A DNA stretch of 64,000 bases from Paracentrotus lividus (taxonomy: Eukaryota; Echinodermata; Echinoidea; Camarodonta; Echinidae). Positions 22,401 to 31,741 of this stretch are shown piece after piece. Below the pieces are notes generated by a model. It was not told where the DNA came from and did no database searches. It worked only from the letters and a program-made list of their open reading frames with translations. The stretch spans positions 71,011,672 through 71,075,671 of the forward strand of contig CALNVZ010002100.1 of the NCBI GenBank assembly GCA_940671915.1. The letters run 5' to 3'. Each line of letters begins with the position of its first letter. Position 1 is the stretch's first letter. Made by a program: the position numbers and the translations under genes.

Positions 22401-25400
22401 GATACTGAGAATAAGCAGAGGGCTATTCAGAGCTTCCTGGATAAGGTATGCTTAGAATTCTCAACTATATAATGAATTTTGTTCAGGTATTGTAGTATAT
22501 TTCATTTCATGGTTATGGGCAAGTCCAAGATAATGTTCCCTGAAAAGACAAAATTTCATCTTTGTCTTATGAAGGAGTTTTTGGTAGAATATGAAAGCCC
22601 AAATGTCAAACCTCAAAATTTCATTAAGAAAAATTTGTTAATATGCAAATTTATGCAAATTTGGGGCATCTAATTTGCATAAATGGTAAACAGAGCGTTA
22701 CGTATGGGACATTTATAAAAATTCATAGAAAATCAAAACAAAATTGGTGAGATTCAATCATGGGTGGGACATTGACCCCTTATCATTCAATTTTTGTTTG
22801 TAATACAAAATTGGTAAAATCTAATTAAATATGCAAATTAGCTTGTGTCCAAGCATGAAATGTCCCATACGTAACAAATTGAGGACATTTTGTTAAGTTA
22901 TTTCCCAGAATACAACACTTGAATTGTTGCAACTCTGGAAAGTTCTAATTTATTCAGTGTGACAGTATAATACCATTATAAGTTTTGAAAATTTAATTAA
23001 CTTTTTAATTTATAGTTAATTAAAATATTGATACGTATGGGGAAATCAGTTACATATGGCCATTTGTGTGCAATGTCAATGTGGAAGTTTGTGTACAAAG
23101 TGAATGTAGAAAAAAAAAATTAAGAGTGCTCCAAAAAGTGATTTATTCACATTTTCTGGAGTTTACAATATTAAGTTTGCTTTGCCATGATACTTGGTCC
23201 ATGAAAAAATTAAACCAAAAAAAATTGGTTATAATGGAGAAATATGGAAAAATAAAAAACAGTTGAATAGATAAGAAATTCACAAAATAATGGAAAACAT
23301 AAGAATGAATAATGGGAATTGTCAATTTCTTTTAAAATCCTATTGAATATGTTTCAATACAACATTTTAAAAGAAAAAAAAAAATTTTGGAGTTGAAAAT
23401 TTTTCTTTAAAAACTTGAATTCTTCTGGTCCCATACGTGGCGCACTACATTTCATGCTATTGCATCAAAGGTCAAAGGTCATATGTCGTCATCTCCCATC
23501 AGTGTATCGCTCTCTTGGATAGGTATCATAAGGATGAGAAAAAATAGTACCTTTAACCTTTACAAAGATTTTATAAAGGGTAAAAGGCTCTGAAATGTCA
23601 CATACGTAACATGCACGTTATCTTGGACTTGCCCTTATACTGCTAATGCTCTGGGGCCCCTTATAATAATAATAATAATGATAATGATATATGAAACTTA
23701 TAATGTTCTAAATGCACTTGATATCAAGTGCTCTAAGCGCATGTGTGCAAGAGATACATTTTCAATGCAACTCTTGAAAGTCCAGCTCAGCTTTGCATTT
23801 AATCTACTCCACATAAATAATTTCCCATTCAAATCTATCATAGATTGATATATTCGTTAACCGACTTTCCACTCCATTATCATTGACAGGCTGCTGCACC
23901 AAGACGGTGGAAGGCCTTTGATGGGAAGTACACCGAGATGGACACGGCTTACACAATCCGTGCAAGGGAACTCAAAGACATCTACAACAGTCTGAATATG
24001 AAGTACCTGACACAGGATGAGAGATTAGATGTCTTACTTACACTCAAACACACTGTCAAGGTAAGAAGCTACTCACCAATGTAACATCAAGAATGTGAAG
24101 AGTCGGCTAGAATGATGTTACGTCACTATATATCACATAGAATTAAGACTGAACATCGAATGTTGAACTGTAAATATTCATAAGTCAATGAAATATGACG
24201 GTTTGAGGACAACTTCCAACACCAGAAAGGTACGGTGTAATCCTATTTCTAGGGGAATTTGTCCTGCTACGAAATATGACCAATGTGAGAAATAATTGGC
24301 ATAAATAGTTTCCTGAGTATGTCCTGTCCTGGTTTTGTTGCTTCCAATTCAATCAACCCTATATAAAGGTATAATGATCCATTAGAAAACACATGAGTCA
24401 ACAGCCACTGCCCTTCATTTATCTTCATGATATATCCCTTTGTGTGACTGGAACCCGCATTCAGAAACTTGTATCCTGTCTGAGTATTTCAAAATGAAAA
24501 TGTATCTCTTTTAAATCATAGGAGCACGACTGTAAGCTGACGCAAGAGATTATCCAGCTGATAGACCGTGAGGCTGATCTATTGATGAGAGGGGTGAGAG
24601 AATCTAACCTTGAGGGACTACGCAAGAGAATAGCTACTCTCTTCTTACAGTATGTCAAGACACCTACCTTCAATGCAGAGGCTGCAAGGTTACTCAAGGT
24701 ATATCATCCATTCCATCAGTAGGGTTAGAGTTAGGGTTAATATTACGAGTCAAGACACATACCTTCAATGCAGAAGGAGCTAGGCAACTCAAGGTAGGAA
24801 TAGTGCAGGATATATTAAAAATATCTGAGATATGAAAAGAAGGAGCAAATATTTCTGTATACTGATAACCAATCTGTTTCTTTCCTATTTTATGTCTGAT
24901 TTATAAAGATTTTCTAGAAGTAATTGGGCACCTGCATATTTGTTCATTTTCAATTTTTTGTTTTTAAAATTTATTGTACACATCCTTATATTTTCACTGT
25001 TTAAAGCAGGGAAGAGAAATGTATTTAGGTTGTCATTTTGAAGAAGAATTGCTAATTGTTATATGGTTCAAAATATTCAACAAGTGTCCATTTGTTCTCT
25101 CCACTTTCAGGTTCCCCAAGATCCATCAACGCTGCGTAAGAACATCTACTTCTGTCCTAGCTGTAGTAGCTACCTTCCGTCCACTGAGTTCCAACTGGCC
25201 TCTAACTCCTCAAACGTTGGACGATGCAGACGCTGTAACAAGCTAGACAATGATGCTAGGACCAGGCAGGATTATAGTCACTTCCGCTTCATGCTGAAGG
25301 GATTACGCAAGTCAGAAGAAGCTATGGGTGATGGCTCAAGGATTGCTTTTCTTCTGCAGGTATGTGATGGATAAATGTTTCTTGCATGAGGTATCAGTTG

Positions 25401-26951
25401 TAGGGGTTGAATGGATTGGTGTGAAAATTTTAATTTGTTTTTGAAATTCTTTATAATGTTTAGTTATCATGAACAGATAGGAGGATTCTGGTGTGACCAA
25501 CTGCTTTATACAAATAGGTTTGGCATAGGAATAGTTCAGGATGGCACCAATGCAAATAATGTTCATACACATCATATAGTCATGAGTTACGCAAATCTCA
25601 TAATATGCTTTTATTTGGGGGTTTTATTCACTGACAATGGCAACGTCTTTATGTATACCGGTTTTGTTGAATTTGTTGCTATATTCTAAAGTACATCGGG
25701 CATGTTAATTGTGTCTCTGTAGGAGGCTGATCTTCGTTACTTGGTGGTGGATATCTGGAGTACCCAGAGTGTTCTAAGCTCCTGGGAAGACCTATATGAT
25801 GTGGTACTGACTCTCATTCTTTGTTTCTTTGTAGGAAGCTGATCTGCGTTACTTGTTGGTGGATATCTGGAGTACCCAGAGTGCCCTAAGCTCCTGGGAA
25901 GACCTATATGATCTAGTACTGACTCTCATTCTTTGTTTCTTTGTAGGAAGCTGATCTTCGTTACTTGGTGGTGGATATCTGGAGTACCCAGAGTGCCCTG
26001 AGCTCCTGGGAAGACCTATATGATCTAGTACTGACTCTCATTCTTTGTTTCCCTGTAGGAGGCTGATCTGCATTACTTGGTAGTAGATATCTGGAGTACC
26101 CAGAGTGCCCTAAGCTTATGGGAAGACCTATATGATCTAGTACTGACTCTCATTCTTTGTTTCTCTGTAGGAGGCTGATCTGCGTTACTTGGTAGTAGAT
26201 ATCTGGAGCACCCAGAGTGCCCTAAGCTCCTGGGAAGACCTATATGATCTGGTTCTTGTTCGCTGGGATAAGGATGAGGAATGGTCTCCATGGAATTGTA
26301 TCCTGCTAACTAAGGACGAGGCTAAGGCTCATTCCCAGATTGATGACCTTGATAAGGTAAAGAGCGTTGGTATCATAATATCAACCCTCGACGCAATTCT
26401 TTCTTCTTTCATAAACATGGGATGCCCAGGTTGTATTCATTACCATTTCAAGTGATTTTAACATGAGTTCGAGAATTATGATTGTGCCATTTGACCCTAC
26501 AATTTATAAATACCCCAGTGTTTTTTATTTCTGTAATACCCAACAAAAAAACACCAAAAAAATGAATAAAAATCTTTCTGATCTTTAATTTATCTGTCGA
26601 AACCTTCATTATTTTTGTTTTCATTGACATTATATTTTGTTTGATATTGTTTCACCTTGACCAAAGGACCTCAGATATGTGGGCATTACAATTTTTATCA
26701 TACTTAGTGGTGTTGCTGTTATTGTTATTCAGTAAAAGAATTAAAACAATTTATTTTTCCTTCTACCTTTATGCTTGATTCAGGCCTATGGACGTGTTTT
26801 CTGCCACAAGATCAAGACGAAGCATACCCGAGCTCGTAACTACTTCTCTCGCTTGCCTGGCATGGCAGAGGTGATGCATGAGACTGCAGCAAAGAAGAGA
26901 TATCAAGAGAAGAGTATCATGGATAGACCTGCCCTCACACTCAAAGCCTAG
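15868..26951 (+). CDS. IQUB: IQ motif and ubiquitin-like domain-containing protein (IQUB), complete
   Basis: Eleven coding exons: 15868-16474, 19494-19628, 20224-20391, 20936-21267, 21572-21782, 22270-22445, 23890-24060, 24522-24698, 25111-25359, 26171-26356, 26784-26951. They join in frame to 859 residues (human IQUB is about 790). The layout is an acidic Glu/Gln/Thr-rich N-tail (1-202), a ubiquitin-like domain (about 203-285), a linker, an IQ motif (about 415-435), a basic coiled coil (436-545), and a C-terminal part with CPSC (674-677) and CRRC (698-701). In studied species IQUB (FAP253 in Chlamydomonas) sits at radial spoke 1 of the axoneme, contacts RSPH3 and binds calmodulin. The start AAGATGTCT follows an acceptor at 15761-15763, so a leader exon is expected upstream. 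Possible poly(A) signals (ATTAAA) lie at 27598 and 27650. Confidence 0.93.
17911..18162 (+). pseudogene. hAT-type transposase N-terminus (BED-like zinc finger), truncated
   Basis: 83 residues containing [20 protein letters not shown] then [19 protein letters not shown]. Cys32 and Cys35 with His52 and His58 fit a BED-like finger. The [18 protein letters not shown] wording is what I recall of many animal hAT proteins. It stops after a further 25 residues with no DDE catalytic part, so it cannot make a transposase. Confidence 0.6.
18449..18546. repeat. Three perfect hairpins in a row near the hAT-like right end
   Basis: GTCCAGGGCCC (18449-18459) pairs with GGGCCCTGGAC (18466-18476). ATGTGCGC (18505-18512) pairs with GCGCACAT (18516-18523) around TTC. 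ATGTGCGC (18528-18535) pairs with GCGCACAT (18539-18546) around TAT. They are GC-rich islands in AT-rich DNA, lying 45-150 bp inside the right TIR. Confidence 0.75.
19494..19628 (+). CDS. IQUB: IQUB exon 2 (ubiquitin-like domain, first half)
   Basis: Reads [20 protein letters not shown] then [20 protein letters not shown] and VFMFDG. This is the beta-hairpin plus helix of a ubiquitin fold ([26 protein letters not shown]). It accepts one base from exon 1 and ends in phase 1 before GTAAGA. Confidence 0.9.
20224..20391 (+). CDS. IQUB: IQUB exon 3 (ubiquitin-like domain, second half)
   Basis: Reads [20 protein letters not shown] then QLEIS, completing the ubiquitin-like fold, and continues with a Pro/Lys linker ending TTRIER. 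The donor is GTTCGT, weaker than the others, but the join to exon 4 (GAG GAT GGG) keeps the frame. Confidence 0.88.
20936..21267 (+). CDS. IQUB: IQUB exon 4 (linker)
   Basis: 332 nt from [20 protein letters not shown] through [18 protein letters not shown] and [18 protein letters not shown] to YHRKRLEK before GTATGT. The [19 protein letters not shown] stretch is characteristic of IQUB. Confidence 0.9.
21572..21782 (+). CDS. IQUB: IQUB exon 5 (IQ motif and coiled coil)
   Basis: Opens with [20 protein letters not shown], an IQ calmodulin-binding motif of the I-Q-x3-R-x4-R type. A highly charged helix follows ([20 protein letters not shown]) and then [13 protein letters not shown]. It ends in phase 1 before GTAAGT. 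Confidence 0.92.
22270..22445 (+). CDS. IQUB: IQUB exon 6
   Basis: Helical segment: [40 protein letters not shown] and [12 protein letters not shown]. Acceptor ATTAG and donor GTATGC; ends in phase 0. Confidence 0.9.
22517..23634. mobile_element. MITE with GGGCAAGTCCAAGATAA TIRs in IQUB intron 6
   Basis: GGGCAAGTCCAAGATAA begins at 22517 and its exact complement TTATCTTGGACTTGCCC ends at 23634. TTAT flanks both sides (22513-22516, 23635-23638). Inside, GTCCCATACGTAAC or relatives recur near 22695, 22863, 23031, 23429 and 23597 in both orientations. There is no coding capacity. Confidence 0.8.
23890..24060 (+). CDS. IQUB: IQUB exon 7
   Basis: Reads [40 protein letters not shown] and [14 protein letters not shown]. 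The exon is 171 nt, phase 0 at both ends, after an intron that carries a TIR element. Confidence 0.9.
24522..24698 (+). CDS. IQUB: IQUB exon 8
   Basis: Reads [20 protein letters not shown] through [20 protein letters not shown] and [10 protein letters not shown]. 177 nt, phase 0 at both ends, donor GTATAT. A decayed copy of its 3' end lies in the following intron. Confidence 0.9.
24749..24793 (+). pseudogene. IQUB: Decayed copy of the 3' end of IQUB exon 8
   Basis: GTCAAGACACATACCTTCAA then TGCAGAAGGAGCTAGGCAAC and TCAAG followed by GTAGGA. It parallels the exon-8 ending (GTCAAGACACCTACCTTCAA and so on, then AAG and GTATAT), with several changes and a length change. There is no acceptor of its own. 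It begins some 50 bp after the true donor, so it reflects a small tandem duplication. A TTAGGG-like stretch precedes it. Confidence 0.6.
25111..25359 (+). CDS. IQUB: IQUB exon 9 (CxxC pairs)
   Basis: Reads [20 protein letters not shown], then [20 protein letters not shown] with C, and on to [20 protein letters not shown] and RIAFLLQ. CPSC and CRRC, 20 residues apart, form a likely zinc-binding knuckle. Phase 0 at both ends. Confidence 0.92.
25723..26170 (+). repeat. Four upstream copies of a 112-bp unit carrying the exon-10 acceptor
   Basis: Units begin at 25723, 25835, 25947 and 26059, with the true exon 10 at 26171. The period is exactly 112 bp each time. Every unit holds 78-79 bp of the exon-10 start (GA(G/A)GCTGATCTKCRTTACTT onward to CTATATGAT) plus a pyrimidine tract and TGTAG acceptor. 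The copies have no donor and 112 is not a multiple of three. Splicing into the first copy would read [20 protein letters not shown] and stop at TGA after FFVGS. Differences between units are few, so the expansion is young or homogenised. Confidence 0.9.
26171..26356 (+). CDS. IQUB: IQUB exon 10
   Basis: 186 nt reading [40 protein letters not shown] and [20 protein letters not shown], ending DK before GTAAAG. It is the last member of the 112-bp series and the only one with complete coding sequence and donor. Confidence 0.9.
26784..26951 (+). CDS. IQUB: IQUB exon 11 (last coding exon)
   Basis: Reads [40 protein letters not shown] and [15 protein letters not shown], then TAG at 26949-26951. The 3' untranslated region follows, with ATTAAA at 27598-27603 and 27650-27655. 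Confidence 0.9.
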   Translation, partial: AYGRVFCHKIKTKHTRARNYFSRLPGMAEVMHETAAKKRYQEKSIMDRPALTLKA

Positions 26952-27965
26952 GCTCACGTTCATGCCTTGGTTACAATTAATGAGAAAGTCATACATACCC
27001 AAATTATACTGGATGGAACTAAACATCTGGAAATGAGACTACAGAACAAGCCATACACCACATTGATATGATGGGGTGCAACTGAAGCCATGATAAGTTT
27101 GGAAGACTAGTTGGATAAATTACTGAGAAGGGTCTCTCCACACTTCAATTCATGCTTCTTTTTATTTTAATGAAATAGATTGATACATACCATAAAGATA
27201 AAAATAGACCCCAATTGCCAATTTTAGTACTGCTGTCAGCCTTGGTCATAGTTTTGCACTAATTAGAACCAAATGAAACCGAGTAAACATTAGTATTGAA
27301 CGATCAGTTTTAGTATCCCTGTAATGTGTGGAAGAATTTTTCTGTACCACATTTGGCTGAGATCTGGTTTGAAGATTTGATTATAAAATTGATCATTAAT
27401 TTTGAAAGGAGAATTAATGATTATGATTACTTGATTCTTTTGATGAAGACTCAAATGTTTGACCAGTTGAAATCCTTTGTGCATTTTCTGTGAATGTTTA
27501 GACTTCATGAATTACCGTATTAATTACTGTATGACGCATTTATGACGTGTCTCCAGTAGCTTTTCATTGTCTGTAACCAAGTTTATTCTCTGCCTATATT
27601 AAACCTGGTGTATAGTTTTGGTAACGAAAAAGAAATCGGCATAAAACCGATTAAATACATTAAGTACATTGCCTGTATACAAATTAAATATAGTCTCGTG
27701 TTATTTACATTGCACTAAAAAATATGTGTGAGAGATTTTGTGATATTCCTTTCACGATTTTCGGTGAATTTCAGTGAAATGTTTGAACCGAAACATACTT
27801 GTAACGGTTTTGAGACCTTTGCTTGGGTATCCAGTACCCCGAACTTCCCGCATGAATGGAGCGCAGCGATCTGTGTGTATCACCCACACAAGAGAATCCC
27901 CATTGGTTTTCCATGTGAACGCCTAGTGCACACAGAGATGAGACGGATCCCCGACTTATCTTTTT

Positions 27966-28753
27966 TATGCCTCCGCCACCGAAGGTGGTGCCGGAGGCAT
28001 TATGTTTTCGGGTTGTCCGTCCGTCCGTCCGTACGTCCGTCCCGTTTTCGTTCTCGCGATAACTTAAGAACCGTTTGACGGATCACTTTCAAACTTGGAT
28101 CATGTATGCATATGGTAGGGACAATGATCTGATTAGACTTTGGGGTCATTAGGTCAAAGGTCACAGAGGTCATTGTATGCATGAAAATGGCTCTTTCTCG
28201 CCATAACTTAAAAACCGTTTGACGGGTCAACTTCAAACTTGGGTAATGTGTGCCTATGGGAGGGGCAATGAACTGATTAGATTTTGGGGTCAAAGGTCAC
28301 AGAGGTCATTGTATACATAAAAATAGTTTGTTCTCGTGATAACTTAAGAACTGTGTAACGGATCATCTTCAAACTTGGGTAATATGTGCATATGGGAGGA
28401 GCAATGAACTGATTAAATGTGGGGATCATGAGGTCAAAGGTCACAGAGGCCATTGTATGCATGAAAATGGCTTGTTTTTTTTCAAAGGTCAAAGGTCAGA
28501 GGTAAGATAGATTTTAAAAAGCTTGTTCTCATGATAACTCAACAACCATTTGACAGATCATCTTCATACTTGGTACATGTGTGCATACTAGGGTGACAAT
28601 GATCTGATTAGATTGTGTGGTTACAAGGTCAAAGGTCAAGGTCAAAGGTGTCTGTGTATAAATGAAAGTGATTAGATGAATGTGTCATATATTTCTGATC
28701 TGGCAATGGCGGAGGCATAAATTTCGACCGTGCGCGGTCGAGGATTCATCTAG
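27966..28753. mobile_element. Inserted element with TATGCCTCCGCC inverted ends and hairpin-CTAG terminus
   Basis: TATGCCTCCGCC near 27966 faces GGCGGAGGCATA at about 28709-28720. Beyond that lies a hairpin (CGACCG-TGCG-CGGTCG) about ten bases before CTAG at 28750-28753. A short hairpin before CTAG recalls a Helitron 3' end, while the inverted ends recall a TIR element, so the class is uncertain. The body has (GTCC)n-like words and four to five units of about 140 bp. Confidence 0.6.
28050..28670 (+). repeat. Four to five degenerate ~140-bp tandem units with AGGTCAAAGGTCA
   Basis: Each unit reads roughly CGTGATAACTTAAGAACCGT, TTTGACGGATCA, CTTCAAACTTGG, ATGATCTGATTAGA, then AGGTCAAAGGTCACAGAGGT and CATTGTATGCATGAAAATGG. 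The direct repeat AGGTCA-A-AGGTCA (DR1) is kept at about 28151, 28288, 28431, 28483 and 28627, while other positions drift. Confidence 0.7.
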
Positions 28754-28905
28754 TTTATACTTATATCGTGAAATAAAGACACTAAAACAAGATTTCATGT
28801 AATATAACTTTCATTATTATAGTTATAGGATTCAGTCTTGCATATTATCTAACTGTGAATACAAATCATATGTTTCCTTCTCCCAACACTATACACCAGC
28901 TTTAA

Positions 28906-30805
28906 GGTTTATAGCCTGTGAGAAAACAAAAGTTGTTCATGTGCACCCTCAGACAAGTTCCTCAAGGGTTTATGTCTTTGAATCTTGTGGCATCATTGTC
29001 ATGCGTTGTCAGTTTTATGACCCACTGATCAACTGAGATGTCCATTATCTTATACTACATTCTGAAAGATCTGCAAATGGAAATAATTTATCTGAAAAGT
29101 ATGTCAAACTATGATGTCTACATTATTATACACACTACTGATTTATTTCGTTTAAATTAAAGCTGAAAAGAAAAAAAAAGTCATCATGAAAGCAAAAAAG
29201 TACCGTGAATAACTTGAGAGTAGGTAAAATATGTTAGATGCTTCTTAGCTATGCACTTGTTTACTGGTTATGTTTAGACTGCAGTCCAAAGACCATGTAC
29301 TATATCCGTCCACAAAAATAGCCCAAATGTTACATAATATATATCTAGTTTGTTTATATGTATATTTTATTCAAATTGTACAGTTATATATACATTTATT
29401 GTTTTGTAAGGAAGAGAGATTAATGAATTTGAATGAGTGATTGCTTTAACTCTCATTTAGAGTGTCTTGACTGTACATGAACATCCACATCAAATTATAA
29501 CAAGCGCACTAAGCACAATACGTAATATATTCCATTACATTCGGAACAGGGAAAGTTGCATATAGGGAATGCATGGAAGATCAAAAAGTTCAATGGTATT
29601 CAAGCACTTGGAAGAATTAATTTGAGTGAAACACATTAAAGTCAGATAAATGAATTGTTGAGAGTCTTATAAAATTATTAGAATAACAGCAAGTTATTTG
29701 CTCTACTCCAAACATATCATCCATTTGTAGCTCTCTTTTGAAGATTTTAATTTTTTGCTAATGGTAATTGAGAGGCGAGTTGTAGACAGTCTTAGGACAT
29801 GATAGCGCAATCGGTTAGAGCGCCCATAAGAAGGTAGCCTTTCTTGCTTTCATGAACGGGAGGTCGTGAGTTCGAAACCCGGCCGAGTCATACCAAAGAC
29901 TTACAAAAATGGTACCTAAAGTTGCCTTTAAAGTGGCTACCCTGGGTAAATAAAACGATATTATTATTATTATTATTATTATTATAGGTCTGCTATGTTG
30001 GATAGGTTAGGCAGATATTTTTAAAGCCTTGCATTTAAGATTTACAATTTTATAAAAATTTGACACCTTTTTTTAGAAGTGTAGTTCGCTACACGAGATG
30101 AGCATTCACAACTGGTTCAACTACCTGTATATAATGAAATATAATGTTTTGTGTGGTATATATTTAAATATTAAATGATAACTGAAGTCCCGAGTTGATT
30201 TATTTTGTGTTTTTAATGTTGTTGTTATCATCTAAATGTTCCTTTCCAATGATCCTTTTCATGAAAATGTCACATTTACCAATTTCATAGATTCCAGATA
30301 TATAAAGGGTGTGATCATTTTAATGCGAATTTGATTGCCTAAGCATCTTACAGTTTAATAAAGGTGATAATAGTATTATGATGCATGGCAGAAAGAGAAT
30401 GGGATAGAGAAAGAGAGAGAGAGTGAGTGAGTGAAGGAGAAGGGAGAAGAGAGATTTTAAAGAAATGGAGGGGGGGGGGAGGAGGGGTTGAGCAGGGACG
30501 CATTAGTCGTCAGGACTAACTTTTACGAAATTTACTGCCTTCTTTCAAATGAAATAGGGAAATTTTTTAGCAAGTAACAATAAAAAAAACAATGAAAAAT
30601 AAATAAAGGTTTGTTGAAAGTTTTTAATGAAGTGTAGAGAATTGTTAATTTGCTGTCACGGATTAAACAAATAAATTCTTAACAGAGATAGCTGGTATAT
30701 GAACCCGATTTGTCAATGTGAACATGACTAGAACCGAATTATCTACCGGGCAGGTGTGGTCGATCAGAACTGGGGGGGGGGGGGGTGGGGGGGTGGTTGG
30801 AATTT
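28906..30805. other. Intergenic flank downstream of IQUB
   Basis: Apart from the SINE at 29.8 kb I see a purine-rich GAGA patch at 30.40-30.49 kb and a G run with a following T run at 30.77-30.81 kb. No coding sequence is recognised. Confidence 0.5.
29803..29990 (+). mobile_element. tRNA-derived SINE
   Basis: TAGCGCAATCGG (29803-29814) fits a pol III A box, and GTTCGAAAC (29870-29878) a B box, spaced about 55 bp apart. The tRNA-like head has an unpaired acceptor region and is followed by a short body ending in (ATT)n at 29960-29985. This is the normal layout of a tRNA-derived SINE rather than a working tRNA gene. Confidence 0.75.
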
Positions 30806-31045
30806 TTTTTTTAAAACCTCTCCGCCGGTTGAGTCAAAAAGTTACAGTCTGATTTTTTTTTCTTCGACGTCACGCGGCCAAGCTATAAGCGAGTGATAAG
30901 CCCTTAAAGCCCTCCAAAAATGGTCATATTTTTTTCAAAAAATACAGTCATAAGGAGTAGTTTGTAAGTCATCCTATCAATATAAATATTGACTACTAGA
31001 TTTTTTACGGGGGGGGGGGGAGGGGGGGTGCAGAGGCCCAAAATA
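30806..31045 (+). mobile_element. ~240-bp foldback-like segment, orientation A
   Basis: Runs from AACCTCTCCGCCGG to a G-rich tract and GCAGAGGCCC. The reverse complement occurs at 45544-45780, in front of the same downstream sequence. The segment's ends are inverted repeats of each other (TTGA...TTTT...CTCT), so it is itself a small TIR-bounded unit. Confidence 0.6.
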
Positions 31046-31741
31046 CATTCAATTTAGGCACTTTTTTCGCTTAAATTTTTGGTTGGTCCTGCGTCCCGAC
31101 AAAACATGGGAACATTTTCATAAGATGCCCCTCATCCAAAATTGTTCGGAGGACGTGTCCCCTTCTGTGCATCCACATTTGACGCCAATGTCTAACGGGA
31201 TACGATTAAATACAAAGCTTAACTCCTGTTCAAGATCAAATTAGGTATGAAGTTCCGATTTATTTGTTTTACTTATCCAAGAATCAAACATTATTTGGTA
31301 AAAGGAGACTCGTTAATATAAACAAATATTTCACGTTTATCTCTGCAAAATTTAATAGATCAATTCGTCAATAGCATGTACTTTGAGCCTTATACATTTT
31401 AAGAAGTTTGGCTAGGGAAAAAGGGAATAATAGGCTTTTGTTTTATTTACTGATCATTACACTTAATGGTATAATGAACGAGTAAGAATTTCTGATCATT
31501 TTCGCCTGTTATGAAACGTTGATAGAAATCACGCATTGTTCGCGTGAGAGGATGTGACGCTGTAATAATCCATATCCTTTTATTTTGGTATAAAATCATA
31601 CATGATATCCTCGAAACAAACTTGTGACTGGTCTGGTTATGGCTAATCAATATTGTTCTGGTTAATGGCTACCATGTTTGAAATGGTAATGATCATGTTA
31701 ACATGATTTGTGTATATGAATGAGTGGAAGATAAACCATTA

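Larger units (their letters stand above)
27806..28905 (+). repeat. Dispersed repeat, downstream copy (copy 2), split by an insertion
   Basis: 27806-27965 and 28754-28905 together match copy 1 at 15375-15687 in the same direction. The two halves rejoin within a T run when 27966-28753 is removed. Comparison with the uninterrupted copy 1 gives the empty site. Confidence 0.8.

Noticed and set aside
24721-24740. Interstitial telomere repeat (TTAGGG)n
   Set aside because: Only two or three imperfect units within an intron; too short to call.
28000-28492. Open frames with repeated FxHTMxSVTFDLM wording
   Set aside because: They arise from the ~140-bp tandem units of a mobile element and change with unit drift.
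29803-29895. A functional tRNA gene
   Set aside because: A and B boxes are present but the acceptor stem does not pair well, and a SINE body with an (ATT)n tail follows.
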